Source of the DNA: Hydrogenophilus thiooxidans
Lineage (GTDB): Bacteria > Pseudomonadota > Gammaproteobacteria > Burkholderiales > Rhodocyclaceae
Direction: 5' to 3'
NCBI RefSeq assembly: GCF_019049855.1
Contig: NZ_JAHLSY010000008.1
Location: forward strand, 1 to 64,000
DNA: 64,000 nucleotides
In this document: positions 54,379 through 64,000 of the stretch, piece after piece
Numbering within the stretch: position 1 is the stretch's first letter
How the letters are laid out: each line of letters starts with the position of its first letter
Made by a program: the position numbers and the translations under genes
The notes under the pieces: model-generated
Databases searched by the model: none
What the model was told of the DNA's origin: nothing
The model's input: only the letters and a program-made list of their open reading frames with translations

Positions 54379-57300
54379 TTCCCCTGAAGCGCCCAATAGA
54401 CCGCAGCGACGGCTGCGAGCGGTTGCCCCGTCTCCTGTGCCAGCGCGGCGAGTGTGAAGAGTGCCGACGCGGTGGGGAGCCACGCCAACTCGGTGGCGAG
54501 CGCTTCGGAAAGACCCGCGCGTTGCCAGCGTTCGATCGCCTCGACCCGAATCTGCGCCAAGTTGGGCTGGGTGGCTTCGCGCCAAAGCGAGCGCAGCGTG
54601 TTTGCGGCCGCTTCGAGTGTCGGGAGCAGCGCATCGCCGGTTTGTTGCTGCCAAGTGGGTTCGGATAGGAACCCGGTTACCGCTTGGCGGCAGTGGTTCC
54701 GTAGCCAGGTGAGCGCCTCGTACCGTGTCGCTTCGGGTATTGCGCCTGCCAGCGCGTCGATTTCGGCCAGCCGTACTTCAAGGGCGAAGAGGTGCCAAAC
54801 GAGTGTGAAAGCGCGCGCGATTTCGGGTATCGCGGCGCCGGTTTCTTGCGCCAGTTCGTCGACGGTGGTGATGCCCAGACGGTCGATGAGTCGATTGGTC
54901 CAAAGCGTTGCGACGATCTCCCGCCGTAAGGGGTGTTCATGAAGCGTTTCGCCCAAGTCGTCAGCCAGTTCGGAAGGGAAGTAGCGCGGGTAGTCACGGG
55001 CCAGGAGCGGGTCGTCGAGACAGGCGCTCGCAAGTAGCGCCGCTTTCACGTCGAGTTTGGCGTACGCCAAGAGCACCGAGAGTTCCGGACGAGTGAGGCC
55101 CACGCCGTTCTGTTCGCGCTCGGCCATTTCGACGTCGCTCGGGATCCGTTCCAGGCGGCGGTCGAGCTGTTTTTCGGCAACCAGCCGCGCGATGAGATGG
55201 CGCCACGCCGGCCAACCGTGCGCGCCGCGCAACGCATCGAGCGCGATCGCTTCGGTTTGGGTGAAGTTGTCGTGCAGCACCGCTTGGACCACGGCGTCGG
55301 CCATACCCATGAAGCGGGCGTTGCGGGCTTCGGCGGCGATTTTTCCTTGTTCCACGCCGAGTCCGAGCGCGATCTTGAGGTTCACTTCGTGGTCGGAGCA
55401 GTCGACGCCGCCCGAGTTGTGGATCGCGTCGGTTTCGATGCGCCCCCCTAGGAGCGCGTATTCGACCCGCGCCCGTTGGGTAAAGCCCAGGTTTCCCCCT
55501 TCACCGACGATGCGGCAGCGCAAGGTGTTGGCGTCGACACGCACGGCGTCGTTCGCGCGGTCCCCTGCCTCCGCGTGGCTCTCCGTACTGGCTTTGACGT
55601 AGGTGCCGATTCCGCCGTTGTAGAGCAGGTCGACTGGAGCGCGCAAGATCGCTTGGATCAGTTCGGGTGGGGTAAGCGCCGTTACCGTTTCCGGAAGCCC
55701 CAACGCGGCGCGCGCTTGCGGTGAGAGCGGAATGCGCTTCGCCGTCCGCGGCCAGATGCCACCCCCTTCGGAGAGGCACTCCCGGCGGTAGTCGTCCCAA
55801 CTCGAACTGGGGAGTCGGAAGAGCCGTTCCCGCTCCCGGTAGCTGATTTCGGGGTCGGGATCGGGATCGATGAAGATGTGGCGGTGGTCGAACGCGGCGA
55901 TGAGTTTGAGGGTGCGGTGCGCGAGCATCCCGTTGCCGAAGACGTCGCCGGACATGTCGCCGATTCCGACGACGGTGATCGGCTGGGTGGCGATGTCGAT
56001 GCCGAGTTCCCTGAGATGGCGTTCGATCGCCACCCAAGCGCCGCGTGCCGTGATACCGAGTTTTTTGTGGTCGTAACCCACCGAGCCACCGGAGGCGAAC
56101 GCGTCACCGAGCCAGAAGCCATATTCGGAGGCGATGGCGTTCGCAGTGTCGGAAAAGGTGGCGGTTCCTTTGTCGGCGGCAACGACCAGGTACGGGTCGT
56201 CGTCGTCGTGGCGAACCACCTGGGACGGCGGGACGATTGTTCCTTCGACGCGGTTGTCGGCAAGATCGAGGAGGCCGCGCAGGTAGGTGCGGTAGGCATC
56301 GAGCCCGGCGGCTTGCCACGCAGCGCGATCGGGGGTGGGGGCAGCGTTACGGACGATGAAACCCCCTTTGGCGCCCGTGGGGACGATCAGCGCGTTCTTG
56401 ACGAGCTGTGCCTTCATCAGCCCCAAAATTTCGGTGCGGTAGTCGTCTTTGCGGTCCGACCAGCGCAACCCGCCGCGCGCGACCGGACCGCCGCGCAGAT
56501 GGACCCCTTCGACGTTGGGGGCGAAGACGAAGGTCTCGCGCCACGGTTTCGGGTCGGGAAGGAAGTCGATCGTTTGTGACGCGATCTTGAGTGCCAGCCA
56601 TGGACGTGGGGTTCCGGCCTCGTCTTCGCGGTAGAAGTTGGTGCGAACCGTGGCGTCGAGCGTGGCGAGAAACGCGCGGGCGATGCGTTCTTCGTCGAGG
56701 GTGGGGAGTTGCTCGATGAGCGCGGCGAGCCGTTCGCGCCATTCTTGGTACGCCGCGGCGTGGTCGTGCGTTCGTTTTGGGTCGAAACGGGCGTGGAACG
56801 CTTGGGTCCATGCGCGAACGAACGCCGGATGGCGTAAGACCATTTCCAAAATGTAGTTGGGGGTGAACGGTAGCGCGCTTTGCTTGAGCCACGCTGCGTA
56901 GGCGCGCCACAAGAGCGCTTCGCGCCAGGTCAAGCCGGCTAGGGTCACCAGCCGGTTGTAGCCGTCGCAATCGGCTTGCCGCGCCCAGAGCGCGTGGAAC
57001 GCAGCGATGAAGCGTTCGATGTCCTCGGGCTTGGGCGGATCCCCCCATGCGATAGTGAGTCGTAGATCGTGTAGCCACCACGAACCGGCGTCGGTTCGGA
57101 TCTCATCGGCGTTTTCTTCCAGAAGCCGCGCGCCGAGGGATTCCAGAAGGGGGCTGAGGTCAGCAAGGAGCGCTGGGGCGAAGCGGTGCCACAGACGCAA
57201 TTGCCAACGCGGTTCGGTTTCGCTGGGGGCGGGGTCTGGTTCGAGCGTGAGCCAGAGGTTGCAATCGTCGGGGAGCTGCGCGAGCGCGAGGAGATCCGGC

Positions 57301-58766
57301 GCGATCACCTCGGGACGCCAACGGCGTTGGGCAACGGCGTCGAAACCGTCGTGGAAACGGGTCCAAGCGCGTTCGCTGAGCCGTTTGGGCGCGGCGTTGT
57401 GCAGCGCTTGCCAGAGCCGCTCGCGCCAAGGCAACGCAATCGCGGCAACGGTACGCTCGAGCTGCGCTTCGTCCCAGGTGAGGTCCAGTGTGGGTTGGGG
57501 CAACCAGAAGCGGAACCAGACGCGGGCCGTTGCCGAATCGGTGAAGATGACTTCAGCGTCGGTGTTTTGCGCGCCGAATGCAGTTTCGAGGTGGTTTTGG
57601 ATTGCCAGGCGGGTTTCGGTGTCATACCCATCGCGCGGCGTGATCAGTTGCACCGAGACGAAGCGACCGAAGGTGTCGCGGCGCGTGATCAGACGGATCT
57701 GACGCCGCTCCTGCGCGCGGAGGATCGCCTGGGCATGGGCGCTCCAGGTGGTGACGTCCACTTGGAACGCCTCGTCGCGTGGGTAGAGGTCGAGCACCAG
57801 CGCAAGCGCACGCTCCAGGTGGCTGCCTGGTCGCGCGCCGACCGCCTGTTGTACCGCTGCCGCTTTGTGGCGCAGCAGCGGGAGTTGCGCGACGGGGTAG
57901 CGGTACGCGGTTGCGGTCCACAACCCCAGGAAGCGCCGTTCGCGCACCGCGGTTCCGCTGGCGTCGCGTTCCCAGACCAGGATTTCGCTGGGGTAAGCGT
58001 AGCGGTGGACGATCGCGCGCTGACTGCCCTGCGTGATCAACATCGGTTCGGGATAGTGCAGCAAGAGTTCGCGCGCTGGCGCAGGCAGCCGCGCGAACGA
58101 TTCGGAGTATTCCGAGCGGGCGCTGCTGTCGCGCAACACCCCCAGACCACTGCCCGGAATGCGCCGCAGTTGAACGGAATCGCTATTGCGCTCCACTTGA
58201 TAGTCGCGACACCCCAGGAGCACGAAGTGGCCCGAAGCGACCCATTCCAGGAGCGCTTGGCATTCGCGTACCCAGGTGGGATCGGATTGCGTGCCGCACC
58301 AGCGCGGCAACAGTGACGCAGTGACGTTGGCGCGCTCGCGCATCAGTGGCCAGTCGTCACTCGCCGCCACCGCTTGCAGGAACCCTTCCGTGAGCGCCGC
58401 TTCGAGCGTGGCGCGCGCCGCTTTCGGGAGCGGCTCGCAGATGAAGAGCATCCACGATTCGGGTTGGCCATCGGCTGCGGTGACCACGGGATGGAAGGCA
58501 AAGCGCGGGCGAATTCCGGCGCGGTCGAACGCGATGAGGGCGGTGGCGAAAAGGAGCGGCCGGTCGGGCTGTGCGATCGCGAGCGCTTCGCCTTCCCCGT
58601 CCGGGAGCGAGACCCGTTGCCATCGCCAGCGCCAGCCGTGTGGCTCGGGCGGTTGCTGGGCGGTGACCGCGAGGTGTTCCGCCCATTCGGTCAAATGGGC
58701 TTCGCTGACAGCGTCGTTGGGATCGAGCGCTTGCGCCAACAACGGGACGATGACGGCTGGCTCCAC
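54375..58766 (-). CDS. gdhB: Large NAD-dependent glutamate dehydrogenase
   Basis: A 1463-residue protein of the 180-kDa NAD-GDH class (usually about 1600 residues), oxidatively deaminating glutamate to 2-oxoglutarate. The catalytic core (about 740-1150) has GGLRWSDRKDDYRTEILGLMKAQ, the Lys-containing VPTGAKGGFIV, TFSDTANAIASEYGFWLGDAFASGGS, GIGDMSGDVFGNGM and EGGNLGFTQRARVEYALLGG. The long N-terminal region is regulatory. GTG 58766 is preferred: AGGAGG sits 6 bp upstream, whereas the ATG at 58781 lies directly on that Shine-Dalgarno. The gene symbol follows common usage for this class. Confidence 0.92.
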   Translation of the reverse strand: MEPAVIVPLLAQALDPNDAVSEAHLTEWAEHLAVTAQQPPEPHGWRWRWQRVSLPDGEGEALAIAQPDRPLLFATALIAFDRAGIRPRFAFHPVVTAADGQPESWMLFICEPLPKAARATLEAALTEGFLQAVAASDDWPLMRERANVTASLLPRWCGTQSDPTWVRECQALLEWVASGHFVLLGCRDYQVERNSDSVQLRRIPGSGLGVLRDSSARSEYSESFARLPAPARELLLHYPEPMLITQGSQRAIVHRYAYPSEILVWERDASGTAVRERRFLGLWTATAYRYPVAQLPLLRHKAAAVQQAVGARPGSHLERALALVLDLYPRDEAFQVDVTTWSAHAQAILRAQERRQIRLITRRDTFGRFVSVQLITPRDGYDTETRLAIQNHLETAFGAQNTDAEVIFTDSATARVWFRFWLPQPTLDLTWDEAQLERTVAAIALPWRERLWQALHNAAPKRLSERAWTRFHDGFDAVAQRRWRPEVIAPDLLALAQLPDDCNLWLTLEPDPAPSETEPRWQLRLWHRFAPALLADLSPLLESLGARLLEENADEIRTDAGSWWLHDLRLTIAWGDPPKPEDIERFIAAFHALWARQADCDGYNRLVTLAGLTWREALLWRAYAAWLKQSALPFTPNYILEMVLRHPAFVRAWTQAFHARFDPKRTHDHAAAYQEWRERLAALIEQLPTLDEERIARAFLATLDATVRTNFYREDEAGTPRPWLALKIASQTIDFLPDPKPWRETFVFAPNVEGVHLRGGPVARGGLRWSDRKDDYRTEILGLMKAQLVKNALIVPTGAKGGFIVRNAAPTPDRAAWQAAGLDAYRTYLRGLLDLADNRVEGTIVPPSQVVRHDDDDPYLVVAADKGTATFSDTANAIASEYGFWLGDAFASGGSVGYDHKKLGITARGAWVAIERHLRELGIDIATQPITVVGIGDMSGDVFGNGMLAHRTLKLIAAFDHRHIFIDPDPDPEISYRERERLFRLPSSSWDDYRRECLSEGGGIWPRTAKRIPLSPQARAALGLPETVTALTPPELIQAILRAPVDLLYNGGIGTYVKASTESHAEAGDRANDAVRVDANTLRCRIVGEGGNLGFTQRARVEYALLGGRIETDAIHNSGGVDCSDHEVNLKIALGLGVEQGKIAAEARNARFMGMADAVVQAVLHDNFTQTEAIALDALRGAHGWPAWRHLIARLVAEKQLDRRLERIPSDVEMAEREQNGVGLTRPELSVLLAYAKLDVKAALLASACLDDPLLARDYPRYFPSELADDLGETLHEHPLRREIVATLWTNRLIDRLGITTVDELAQETGAAIPEIARAFTLVWHLFALEVRLAEIDALAGAIPEATRYEALTWLRNHCRQAVTGFLSEPTWQQQTGDALLPTLEAAANTLRSLWREATQPNLAQIRVEAIERWQRAGLSEALATELAWLPTASALFTLAALAQETGQPLAAVAAVYWALQGK

Positions 58767-58854
58767 GGGGCTCCTCCTCATGTTTTGGGGACGGTGCTCC
58801 TTCTGGTAGTGTAACGGTTTTGTTGGCTAATGGGACGATCGGAAGCGCACAGCG

Positions 58855-59130
58855 ATGCAATCGCCCTGTATCAAAATCTGCCGAATCGACGACACCACTG
58901 GGTGGTGTGTGGGCTGCGGGCGTACCCGCGACGAGATTGCGCGATGGGGAACGGCAAGCGACAGCGAGCAGGCGCGTATCTGGCAACAGCTGCCGAAGCG
59001 GTTGGCGACATTGCGCGACCAGCACGATGCCGAATCGTGGGGCGGGGACGCCGAGACGGGGTGTCTGGGTCTCTGTGATCCCGATTACGGCACGGGTGTC
59101 TGTCGCAGTTGTGGTCGGACGCTCTCGTAG
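58855..59130 (+). CDS. DUF1289 protein with duplicated cysteine motif
   Basis: A 91-residue protein. The N-terminal DUF1289 motif is Cys5-x3-Cys9-x8-Cys18-x2-Cys21 followed by GRT, then DEIARW. The C-terminus repeats the same pattern exactly: Cys70-x3-Cys74-x8-Cys83-x2-Cys86-GRT. Each set could bind one zinc or an iron-sulfur cluster. Function of DUF1289 is unknown. It lies 23 bp before nfo in the same direction and diverges from the glutamate dehydrogenase gene. Confidence 0.82.
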   Translation: MQSPCIKICRIDDTTGWCVGCGRTRDEIARWGTASDSEQARIWQQLPKRLATLRDQHDAESWGGDAETGCLGLCDPDYGTGVCRSCGRTLS

Positions 59131-59153
59131 GGTAGTGGGAAGCGAGGACGGTT

Positions 59154-60014
59154 ATGGCGAAATATGTGGGTGCGCACGTGAGTGCGGCAGGCGGGGTAGA
59201 AAATGCACCGCTCAACGCCGCAGCGATCGGGGCGAAAGCTTTTGCTCTTTTTACCAAGAATCAACGCCAGTGGGTGGCCAAACCCTTAAGCGAACGCAGT
59301 ATCGCGGCGTTTCGTGCCAACCTCGAACGGGTGGGGATTCGCCCCGAGCATGTCTTGCCGCACGATAGTTACCTCATCAATTTGGGCCACCCCGAACCCG
59401 AGGGGTTGGCGAAATCGCGTGCTGCGTTCGTCGATGAGATGCAGCGTTGCGCACAACTGGGCCTGCGCTATCTCAATTTTCACCCTGGGGCGCACCTGGG
59501 CAAAATCAGTGAGACGGAATGTTTGGCGCGGGTGGCGGAGTCGATCGATCTCGCGCTCGACGCAGTGCCGGAGGTGGTCGCCGTGATCGAAATTACCGCC
59601 GGACAAGGGAGTAACGTCGGCTACTCCTTTGAGCACCTTGCTCAGATCATCGATCGGGTTCAGGACAAAGCGCGGGTCGGGGTTTGTCTCGACACCTGTC
59701 ACATGTTCGCAGCGGGGTACGACTTGCGTACCTGGGAAGCGTGCGACGCCGTCTTCACCGAATTCGATCGGACCGTGGGGTTTCGTTATCTGCGCGGGAT
59801 GCACTTGAACGGTTCGAAGGCCAAACTCGGAAGCCGGGTTGACCGCCACCACGCGCTGGAACAAGGCGAACTGGGGCTCGAAGTTTTTCGCTACATCATG
59901 AACGACCCCCGTTTCGACGACATCCCCATGGTGTTGGAGACGATCGACGAGTCGCTCTGGCCCGAGGAGATTCGACTGCTCTACCGACTTCAGGAGTCTG
60001 CGGGCTTGTCGTGA
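59154..60014 (+). CDS. nfo: Endonuclease IV (AP endonuclease)
   Basis: A 286-residue TIM-barrel trinuclear zinc enzyme that cuts 5' to abasic sites in base-excision repair; length equals the E. coli enzyme. Signatures: [74 protein letters not shown] and [16 protein letters not shown]. It is followed 39 bp later by mnmG. Confidence 0.96.
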   Translation: MAKYVGAHVSAAGGVENAPLNAAAIGAKAFALFTKNQRQWVAKPLSERSIAAFRANLERVGIRPEHVLPHDSYLINLGHPEPEGLAKSRAAFVDEMQRCAQLGLRYLNFHPGAHLGKISETECLARVAESIDLALDAVPEVVAVIEITAGQGSNVGYSFEHLAQIIDRVQDKARVGVCLDTCHMFAAGYDLRTWEACDAVFTEFDRTVGFRYLRGMHLNGSKAKLGSRVDRHHALEQGELGLEVFRYIMNDPRFDDIPMVLETIDESLWPEEIRLLYRLQESAGLS

Positions 60015-60053
60015 TAAAATAATCTGTTTTTCGAAAGCCTTAGCGAAAACACC

Positions 60054-61982
60054 ATGCACTTTCCCGATCGCTTCGACGTCATCGTCGTCGGCGGTGGCCA
60101 TGCCGGAACCGAGGCGGCGCTCGCGGCTGCGCGGCGCGGCGCGAAGACGTTGCTGCTTACCCACAACCTCGACACACTGGGGCAGATGAGCTGCAATCCG
60201 TCGATCGGTGGTATCGGCAAAGGCCATCTCGTCAAAGAGGTCGACGCACTCGGTGGCGCGATGGCGCTGGCTACCGACGAAGCTGGGATTCAGTTCCGCA
60301 CGTTGAATGCGAGCAAAGGCCCTGCAGTGCGTGCCACACGAGCGCAAGCGGATCGGGTGCTTTATAAGAAGGCGATTCGCAAGCGGCTCGAAAACCAACC
60401 CAATCTGTGGTTGTTCCAGCAGGCGGTCGACGACATCGTGCTGGCGGGCGACGCGGTTGCCGGGGTCGTGACGCAACTGGGGATCCGGTTCGACGCGCGC
60501 GCCGTAGTCTTGACCACTGGAACCTTTTTGAACGGATTGATTCACGTCGGTTTGCAGCACTACGCGGCGGGGCGTGCGGGGGATCCGCCAGCGATCGCGC
60601 TGGCTGCGCGTTTGGCCGAATTGGGTCTGCCGAAAGGGCGATTGAAAACGGGAACCCCGGCGCGGCTCGACGCGCGCACGATCGATTTCAGCAAGTGTCA
60701 AGTCCAACCGGGTGACGACCCAGAGCCGGTCTTCAGTTTTATGGGCAGCCGGGCGATGCACCCCAAACAACTGCCCTGCTGGATCACGCGGACCAACGAA
60801 CGCACGCACGAAATCATTCGCGCCAATCTCGACCGTTCGCCGATGTATTCTGGGGTGATCGAAGGGATCGGTCCGCGCTACTGCCCGTCGATCGAAGACA
60901 AGATTCACCGTTTCGCCGACAAAACCGGCCACAACGTCTTCTTGGAGCCCGAGGGGCTGGAGACGAACGAGATCTACCCGAACGGCGTGTCGACGTCGCT
61001 GCCGTTCGACGTGCAGTATGCGTTCCTGCGCACCATCCCCGGGCTGGAAAACGTCCATATCCTGCGCCCGGGGTACGCGATCGAATACGACTTTTACAAC
61101 CCGACGCACCTCAAGGCGACGCTCGAAACCAAGCACTTCCACGGACTCTTCTTCGCCGGTCAGATCAACGGCACCACGGGTTACGAAGAGGCCGCGGCGC
61201 AAGGGCTCTACGCGGGCGCCAATGCAGCCGCCTACGCGCTCGAGCTGGAACCGCTGTTGCTGACCCGTGACCAAGCCTACTTGGCGGTGCTCGTCGATGA
61301 TCTGATCACCCGTGGGGTTACCGAGCCGTACCGGATGTTCACGTCGCGTGCCGAATTCCGGTTGCAGCTGCGCGAAGACAATGCCGACCTGCGCCTCACC
61401 GAGATCGGCCGACGGCTGGGGCTTGTCGATGATGCGCGCTGGGAAGCCTTTTGCCGCAAACGGGAGGCGATCGAACGTGAAGTGGCGCGATTGAAGGCGA
61501 CGTGGTTCGTGCCTTCGCGCGACGCCGAGCGCGTTGCACAACACCTGGGAGAGCCGCTTACCAAAGAGGCGACTGCGTTCGATCTGCTGCGGCGTCCGAA
61601 CGTTCGCTACACCGCGCTTGTGCCGCTATTACCATCAGCAGGCGAAGCGGCTGGGGCTGACACTCCCATCGAGGCGCTCTCGGAAGGCGTGATCGAACAG
61701 GTGGAGATCGCCGCCAAGTATGCCGGATATCTGGAGCGGCAAGCGGTCGAGGTGGCGCGCCTCAAAGCCGCTGAAGCCGTCCGCATCCCCGACGGGTTCG
61801 ACTACGATTCGGTGCCTGGGCTTTCGGCCGAAATTCGCCAAAAACTTGCGGCGCAGCGGCCCGAAACACTCGGGCAGGCGAGCCGCATTCCCGGTGTGAC
61901 GCCAGCGGCGATCTCGATCCTCCTCGTGTGGTTGCGGCGCAACGGATGGGTCCGCGACGACCGTGACGAGGTCAACGGATGA
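60054..61982 (+). CDS. mnmG: tRNA uridine-5-carboxymethylaminomethyl modification enzyme MnmG (GidA)
   Basis: A 642-residue FAD protein working with MnmE to build the cmnm5U34 wobble modification. The FAD loop is [31 protein letters not shown], the [16 protein letters not shown] block with the catalytic-region Cys context SKCQ, and [24 protein letters not shown] are visible; the C-terminal helical domain has [17 protein letters not shown]. Its stop overlaps rsmG (ATGA). Confidence 0.96.
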   Translation: MHFPDRFDVIVVGGGHAGTEAALAAARRGAKTLLLTHNLDTLGQMSCNPSIGGIGKGHLVKEVDALGGAMALATDEAGIQFRTLNASKGPAVRATRAQADRVLYKKAIRKRLENQPNLWLFQQAVDDIVLAGDAVAGVVTQLGIRFDARAVVLTTGTFLNGLIHVGLQHYAAGRAGDPPAIALAARLAELGLPKGRLKTGTPARLDARTIDFSKCQVQPGDDPEPVFSFMGSRAMHPKQLPCWITRTNERTHEIIRANLDRSPMYSGVIEGIGPRYCPSIEDKIHRFADKTGHNVFLEPEGLETNEIYPNGVSTSLPFDVQYAFLRTIPGLENVHILRPGYAIEYDFYNPTHLKATLETKHFHGLFFAGQINGTTGYEEAAAQGLYAGANAAAYALELEPLLLTRDQAYLAVLVDDLITRGVTEPYRMFTSRAEFRLQLREDNADLRLTEIGRRLGLVDDARWEAFCRKREAIEREVARLKATWFVPSRDAERVAQHLGEPLTKEATAFDLLRRPNVRYTALVPLLPSAGEAAGADTPIEALSEGVIEQVEIAAKYAGYLERQAVEVARLKAAEAVRIPDGFDYDSVPGLSAEIRQKLAAQRPETLGQASRIPGVTPAAISILLVWLRRNGWVRDDRDEVNG

Positions 61983-62629
61983 ACGACGCGCAAGCCCGAA
62001 CGTTGCTCGCAGACGGCGTTGCGATCCTCCTTCCTGACGCTCCGGCGACGTTGGTCGATCGGCTGTGGCGCTACGTGACGCTGCTCTTGAAGTGGCGGCG
62101 TGCGTACAATCTGACCGCGATCACCGCGCCAGAAGCGATCGTGACCCACCACATCCTCGATGCGCTGACGCTTTGGCCGTTCGTCGCCAATGCCCCGCGG
62201 TTGCTCGATGTCGGCAGCGGTGCGGGGCTACCCGCGGTTCCGTTGGCGCTTGCCGCCGAAGCGCTCAACGCGCCGCTTGTGGAAGTGGTTGCGCTCGATG
62301 CCGTCCGCAAAAAAGCGGCGTTCGTGCAGCAATGTGCGATCGAACTGGCGATGCCGCGTGTGACGGTGGTGTCTGCGCGGGTCGAAACGTGGCAGTCGCT
62401 AGCCCCCTTCCCGGCGATCACCGCACGGGCGTTTGCCGCGCTTGCCGAGTTCGTGACGTGCACGCGCCGCCACCTCGCGCCCCATGGGCGCTGGTTCGCG
62501 ATGAAGGGGGCCGAATGGGGCGAAGAGCTTGCAGCGCTCCCCGAAGGGGTCCGTGTGGTGGCGACAACACCGGTCACCGTACCCTTTCTCGATGCCCGCC
62601 GAACGGTCGTGGTTTTGGAGGAGGCGTGA
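61979..62629 (+). CDS. rsmG: 16S rRNA (guanine-527-N7)-methyltransferase RsmG (GidB)
   Basis: A 216-residue SAM-dependent methyltransferase acting on G527 of 16S r[23 protein letters not shown], the SAM loop [16 protein letters not shown] and [18 protein letters not shown] are family-typical. Overlaps the mnmG stop; parA follows 2 bp after its stop. Confidence 0.95.
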   Translation: MNDAQARTLLADGVAILLPDAPATLVDRLWRYVTLLLKWRRAYNLTAITAPEAIVTHHILDALTLWPFVANAPRLLDVGSGAGLPAVPLALAAEALNAPLVEVVALDAVRKKAAFVQQCAIELAMPRVTVVSARVETWQSLAPFPAITARAFAALAEFVTCTRRHLAPHGRWFAMKGAEWGEELAALPEGVRVVATTPVTVPFLDARRTVVVLEEA

Positions 62630-62631
62630 CG

Positions 62632-63435
62632 ATGGGCTATGTCTTTTGTGTCACCAATCAAAAAGGGGGGGTTGGCAAAACCACGACTGCAGTCAATCTG
62701 GCTGCGGCGCTCGCCCGGCAAGGGCGCAGGGCGCTTCTGATCGACCTCGACCCGCAGGGCAACGCGACGATGGGAAGCGGGATCGACAAGCTGGCGCTCA
62801 CCGAGTCGGTCTATCCGCTGCTCTTGGGGCTGACGACATTACCGCGTGCCCGCGTCCGCGCGGAACAAGCAGGGTACGACGTCGTGGGGGCGAACCGAGA
62901 GCTTGCTGGCGCCGAAGTCGAGCTCGTCGAACTGCCCCGCCGCGAATACCGCTTGGCAGATGCAATCGCCCCTTGGGTCGCGCACTACGACCTTGTCCTC
63001 ATCGATTGCCCGCCGTCGTTGTCGCTCTTGACCCTCAACGCGCTGTGCGCGGCACACGGCGTGATCATTCCGATGCAGTGTGAATATTTCGCGCTCGAAG
63101 GGCTTTCGGATCTTGCCAATACCATCAAACGGGTGCGCAGCGGCTTGAATCCCAAGCTCGAGATCATCGGTTTGCTGCGGGTGATGTTCGACCCGCGGGT
63201 GACGCTGCAACAGCAGGTATCCGAAGAGTTGGCGCGCCACTTCGGCGAAAAAGTCTTTCAAACGGTGATTCCGCGCAACGTCCGCCTGGCAGAAGCCCCA
63301 AGCCATGGGTTGCCCGGCGTCTGTTTCGATCCGCGCTCGGCGGGGGCGAAAGCCTACCTGGCGTTCGCGGAAGAGCTCATCACCCGTTTGGGACTGGCGG
63401 AATCGTCGCCAACGGTTGGAGAATCGGTAACATGA
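62632..63435 (+). CDS. parA: Chromosome partitioning ATPase ParA (Soj)
   Basis: A 267-residue deviant-Walker ATPase that moves ParB-parS complexes. Walker A with signature lysine: NQKGGVGKTTTAVNLA; then LLIDLDPQGNATMGSGI, VLIDCPPSLSLLTLNAL, QCEYFALEGLSDL and VIPRNVRLAEAPSHGLPG. GGAGGAGG precedes ATG 62632; the longer frame upstream is rsmG out of frame. ATGA overlap with parB. Confidence 0.96.
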   Translation: MGYVFCVTNQKGGVGKTTTAVNLAAALARQGRRALLIDLDPQGNATMGSGIDKLALTESVYPLLLGLTTLPRARVRAEQAGYDVVGANRELAGAEVELVELPRREYRLADAIAPWVAHYDLVLIDCPPSLSLLTLNALCAAHGVIIPMQCEYFALEGLSDLANTIKRVRSGLNPKLEIIGLLRVMFDPRVTLQQQVSEELARHFGEKVFQTVIPRNVRLAEAPSHGLPGVCFDPRSAGAKAYLAFAEELITRLGLAESSPTVGESVT

Positions 63436-64000
63436 GTCGCAGTAAGAAAGGGTTGGGGCGCGGCCTGGACGCGCTTTTGGGTGCGATGAGCAGTCAGCCG
63501 GCGCAAGGCCCTACGGCGGACGGCGGAGCGCACGTGGTCGCGCTGCCCGTCGATCAGCTCGTTCCGGGGCGCTATCAGCCGCGCAGCCGCATGGATCCTG
63601 GGTCGCTCGAAGAGTTGGCGGCGTCGATCCGGGTGCAAGGGGTGATGCAACCCGTGGTGGTGCGCCCGAACGGCGTCGGGCGCTACGAAATCATCGCGGG
63701 CGAACGGCGCTGGCGTGCAGCGCAAATGGCTGGACTCCTTCATGTGCCCTGCCTCATTCGTGACGTACCGGACGATGCCGCGTTGGCGCTCGCGTTGATC
63801 GAAAACATCCAACGGGAAAACCTCAACCCGATCGAAGAGGCGCAGGGGTTGCAACGGCTGATCGAAGAGTTCGGCATGACCCATCAGCAGGTGGCCGACG
63901 CGATCGGCCGCAGCCGCTCCGCGGTCACCAACCTCCTGCGGCTTCTGCAATTGGCCGAGCCGGTGCGCGAACTCGTGCTTGCGGGCGACCTCGAAATGGG
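63432..64000 (+). CDS. parB: Chromosome partitioning protein ParB (Spo0J), 3' end beyond window
   Basis: The frame from ATG 63432 is open to the window end, giving 189 complete residues of the usual 280-300. It starts KKGLGRGLDALLG, then the ParB/Srx N-domain with LPVDQLVPGRYQPR, LAASIRVQGVMQPVVVRP and the CTP-binding ENIQREN region after the arginine patch GERRWRAAQMAG, and part of the helix-turn-helix (MTHQQVADAIGRSRSAVTNLLRL). The C-terminal dimerisation domain is outside the window. Confidence 0.95.
   Translation, partial: MSRSKKGLGRGLDALLGAMSSQPAQGPTADGGAHVVALPVDQLVPGRYQPRSRMDPGSLEELAASIRVQGVMQPVVVRPNGVGRYEIIAGERRWRAAQMAGLLHVPCLIRDVPDDAALALALIENIQRENLNPIEEAQGLQRLIEEFGMTHQQVADAIGRSRSAVTNLLRLLQLAEPVRELVLAGDLEM

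Noticed and set aside
59286-61544. A 752-codon open frame antisense to nfo and mnmG
   Set aside because: It is a GC-rich shadow of two clearly identified genes, crosses their boundary and has no recognisable domain.
60015-64000. oriC or parS sites expected near mnmG-rsmG-parAB
   Set aside because: I saw no TGTTTCACGTGAAACA-like parS and no DnaA-box cluster in the visible sequence; the origin may lie outside the window.

Overview
The window is a gene-dense chromosomal segment of a GC-rich Gram-negative bacterium, most likely a betaproteobacterium. The conserved blocks lysM-dprA-topB facing def-fmt-htpX, mnmG-rsmG-parA-parB, a long NAD-glutamate dehydrogenase and outer-membrane proteins all fit that group. 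A Hydrogenophilus/Tepidiphilus-like relative is a guess from the mix of genes, not a demonstrated assignment. I see no rRNA, tRNA, CRISPR array, insertion sequence or prophage, and no stretch over about 300 bases lacks a gene.

Layout. 1-2.2 kb: an edge-truncated small gene, a coiled-coil PD-(D/E)XK-like protein with a decayed duplicate of its 5' end, a Dps ferritin and a small membrane protein. 2.1-9.4 kb: topB, dprA and a LysM protein on the minus strand, divergent from def-fmt-htpX. 9.4-13.5 kb: GtrA-like flippase, GT-C and GT2 glycosyltransferases plus a divergent YdjC/ChbG-type deacetylase, together resembling a lipid A hexosamine-modification set. 13.6-18.9 kb: a coupled stress/ion trio (P-type ATPase, CPA2 antiporter, tandem Usp). 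18.9-22.0 kb: a MotA/ExbB-like plus OmpA/MotB-like pair behind pdxH, then a rhodanese protein.

22.0-38.1 kb is the metabolic centrepiece: a complete phenol-to-central-metabolism meta-cleavage operon on the minus strand. It holds a six-component phenol hydroxylase (dmpKLMNOP), the 2Fe-2S ferredoxin (dmpQ), catechol 2,3-dioxygenase (dmpB), and the lower pathway dmpC, D, E, F, G, H, I. Extra genes are a GlcG-like protein, an ABM-like membrane protein, a BphK-like GST and a Phenol_MetA_deg outer-membrane protein. The order Q-B-x-C-K-L-M-N-O-P-D-E-x-F-G-GST-H-OMP-I differs from the classical dmp order. The operon is driven by a sigma70-type promoter with a perfect ATAC-N7-GTAT LysR site centred near -64, and the divergent regulator is a CatM/BenM-like LysR protein rather than an NtrC-type DmpR.

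38.1-49.1 kb: comM and tyrS; a glycerate kinase; a TauE/SafE permease with a leader able to form competing hairpins; a nitronate-monooxygenase-like flavoprotein behind a palindromic operator; an autotransporter GDSL esterase; and 5-oxoprolinase pxpBCA. 49.2-58.8 kb: glutamate dehydrogenase followed by a MHYT hybrid histidine kinase, an HD-GYP response regulator and an EAL protein. These are transcribed in the same direction as pxpBCA, so glutamate supply, glutamate oxidation and c-di-GMP turnover are physically linked. 58.9-64 kb: a DUF1289 protein with a duplicated cysteine motif, nfo, then mnmG-rsmG-parA-parB (parB runs off the window), an arrangement usually found near the replication origin.
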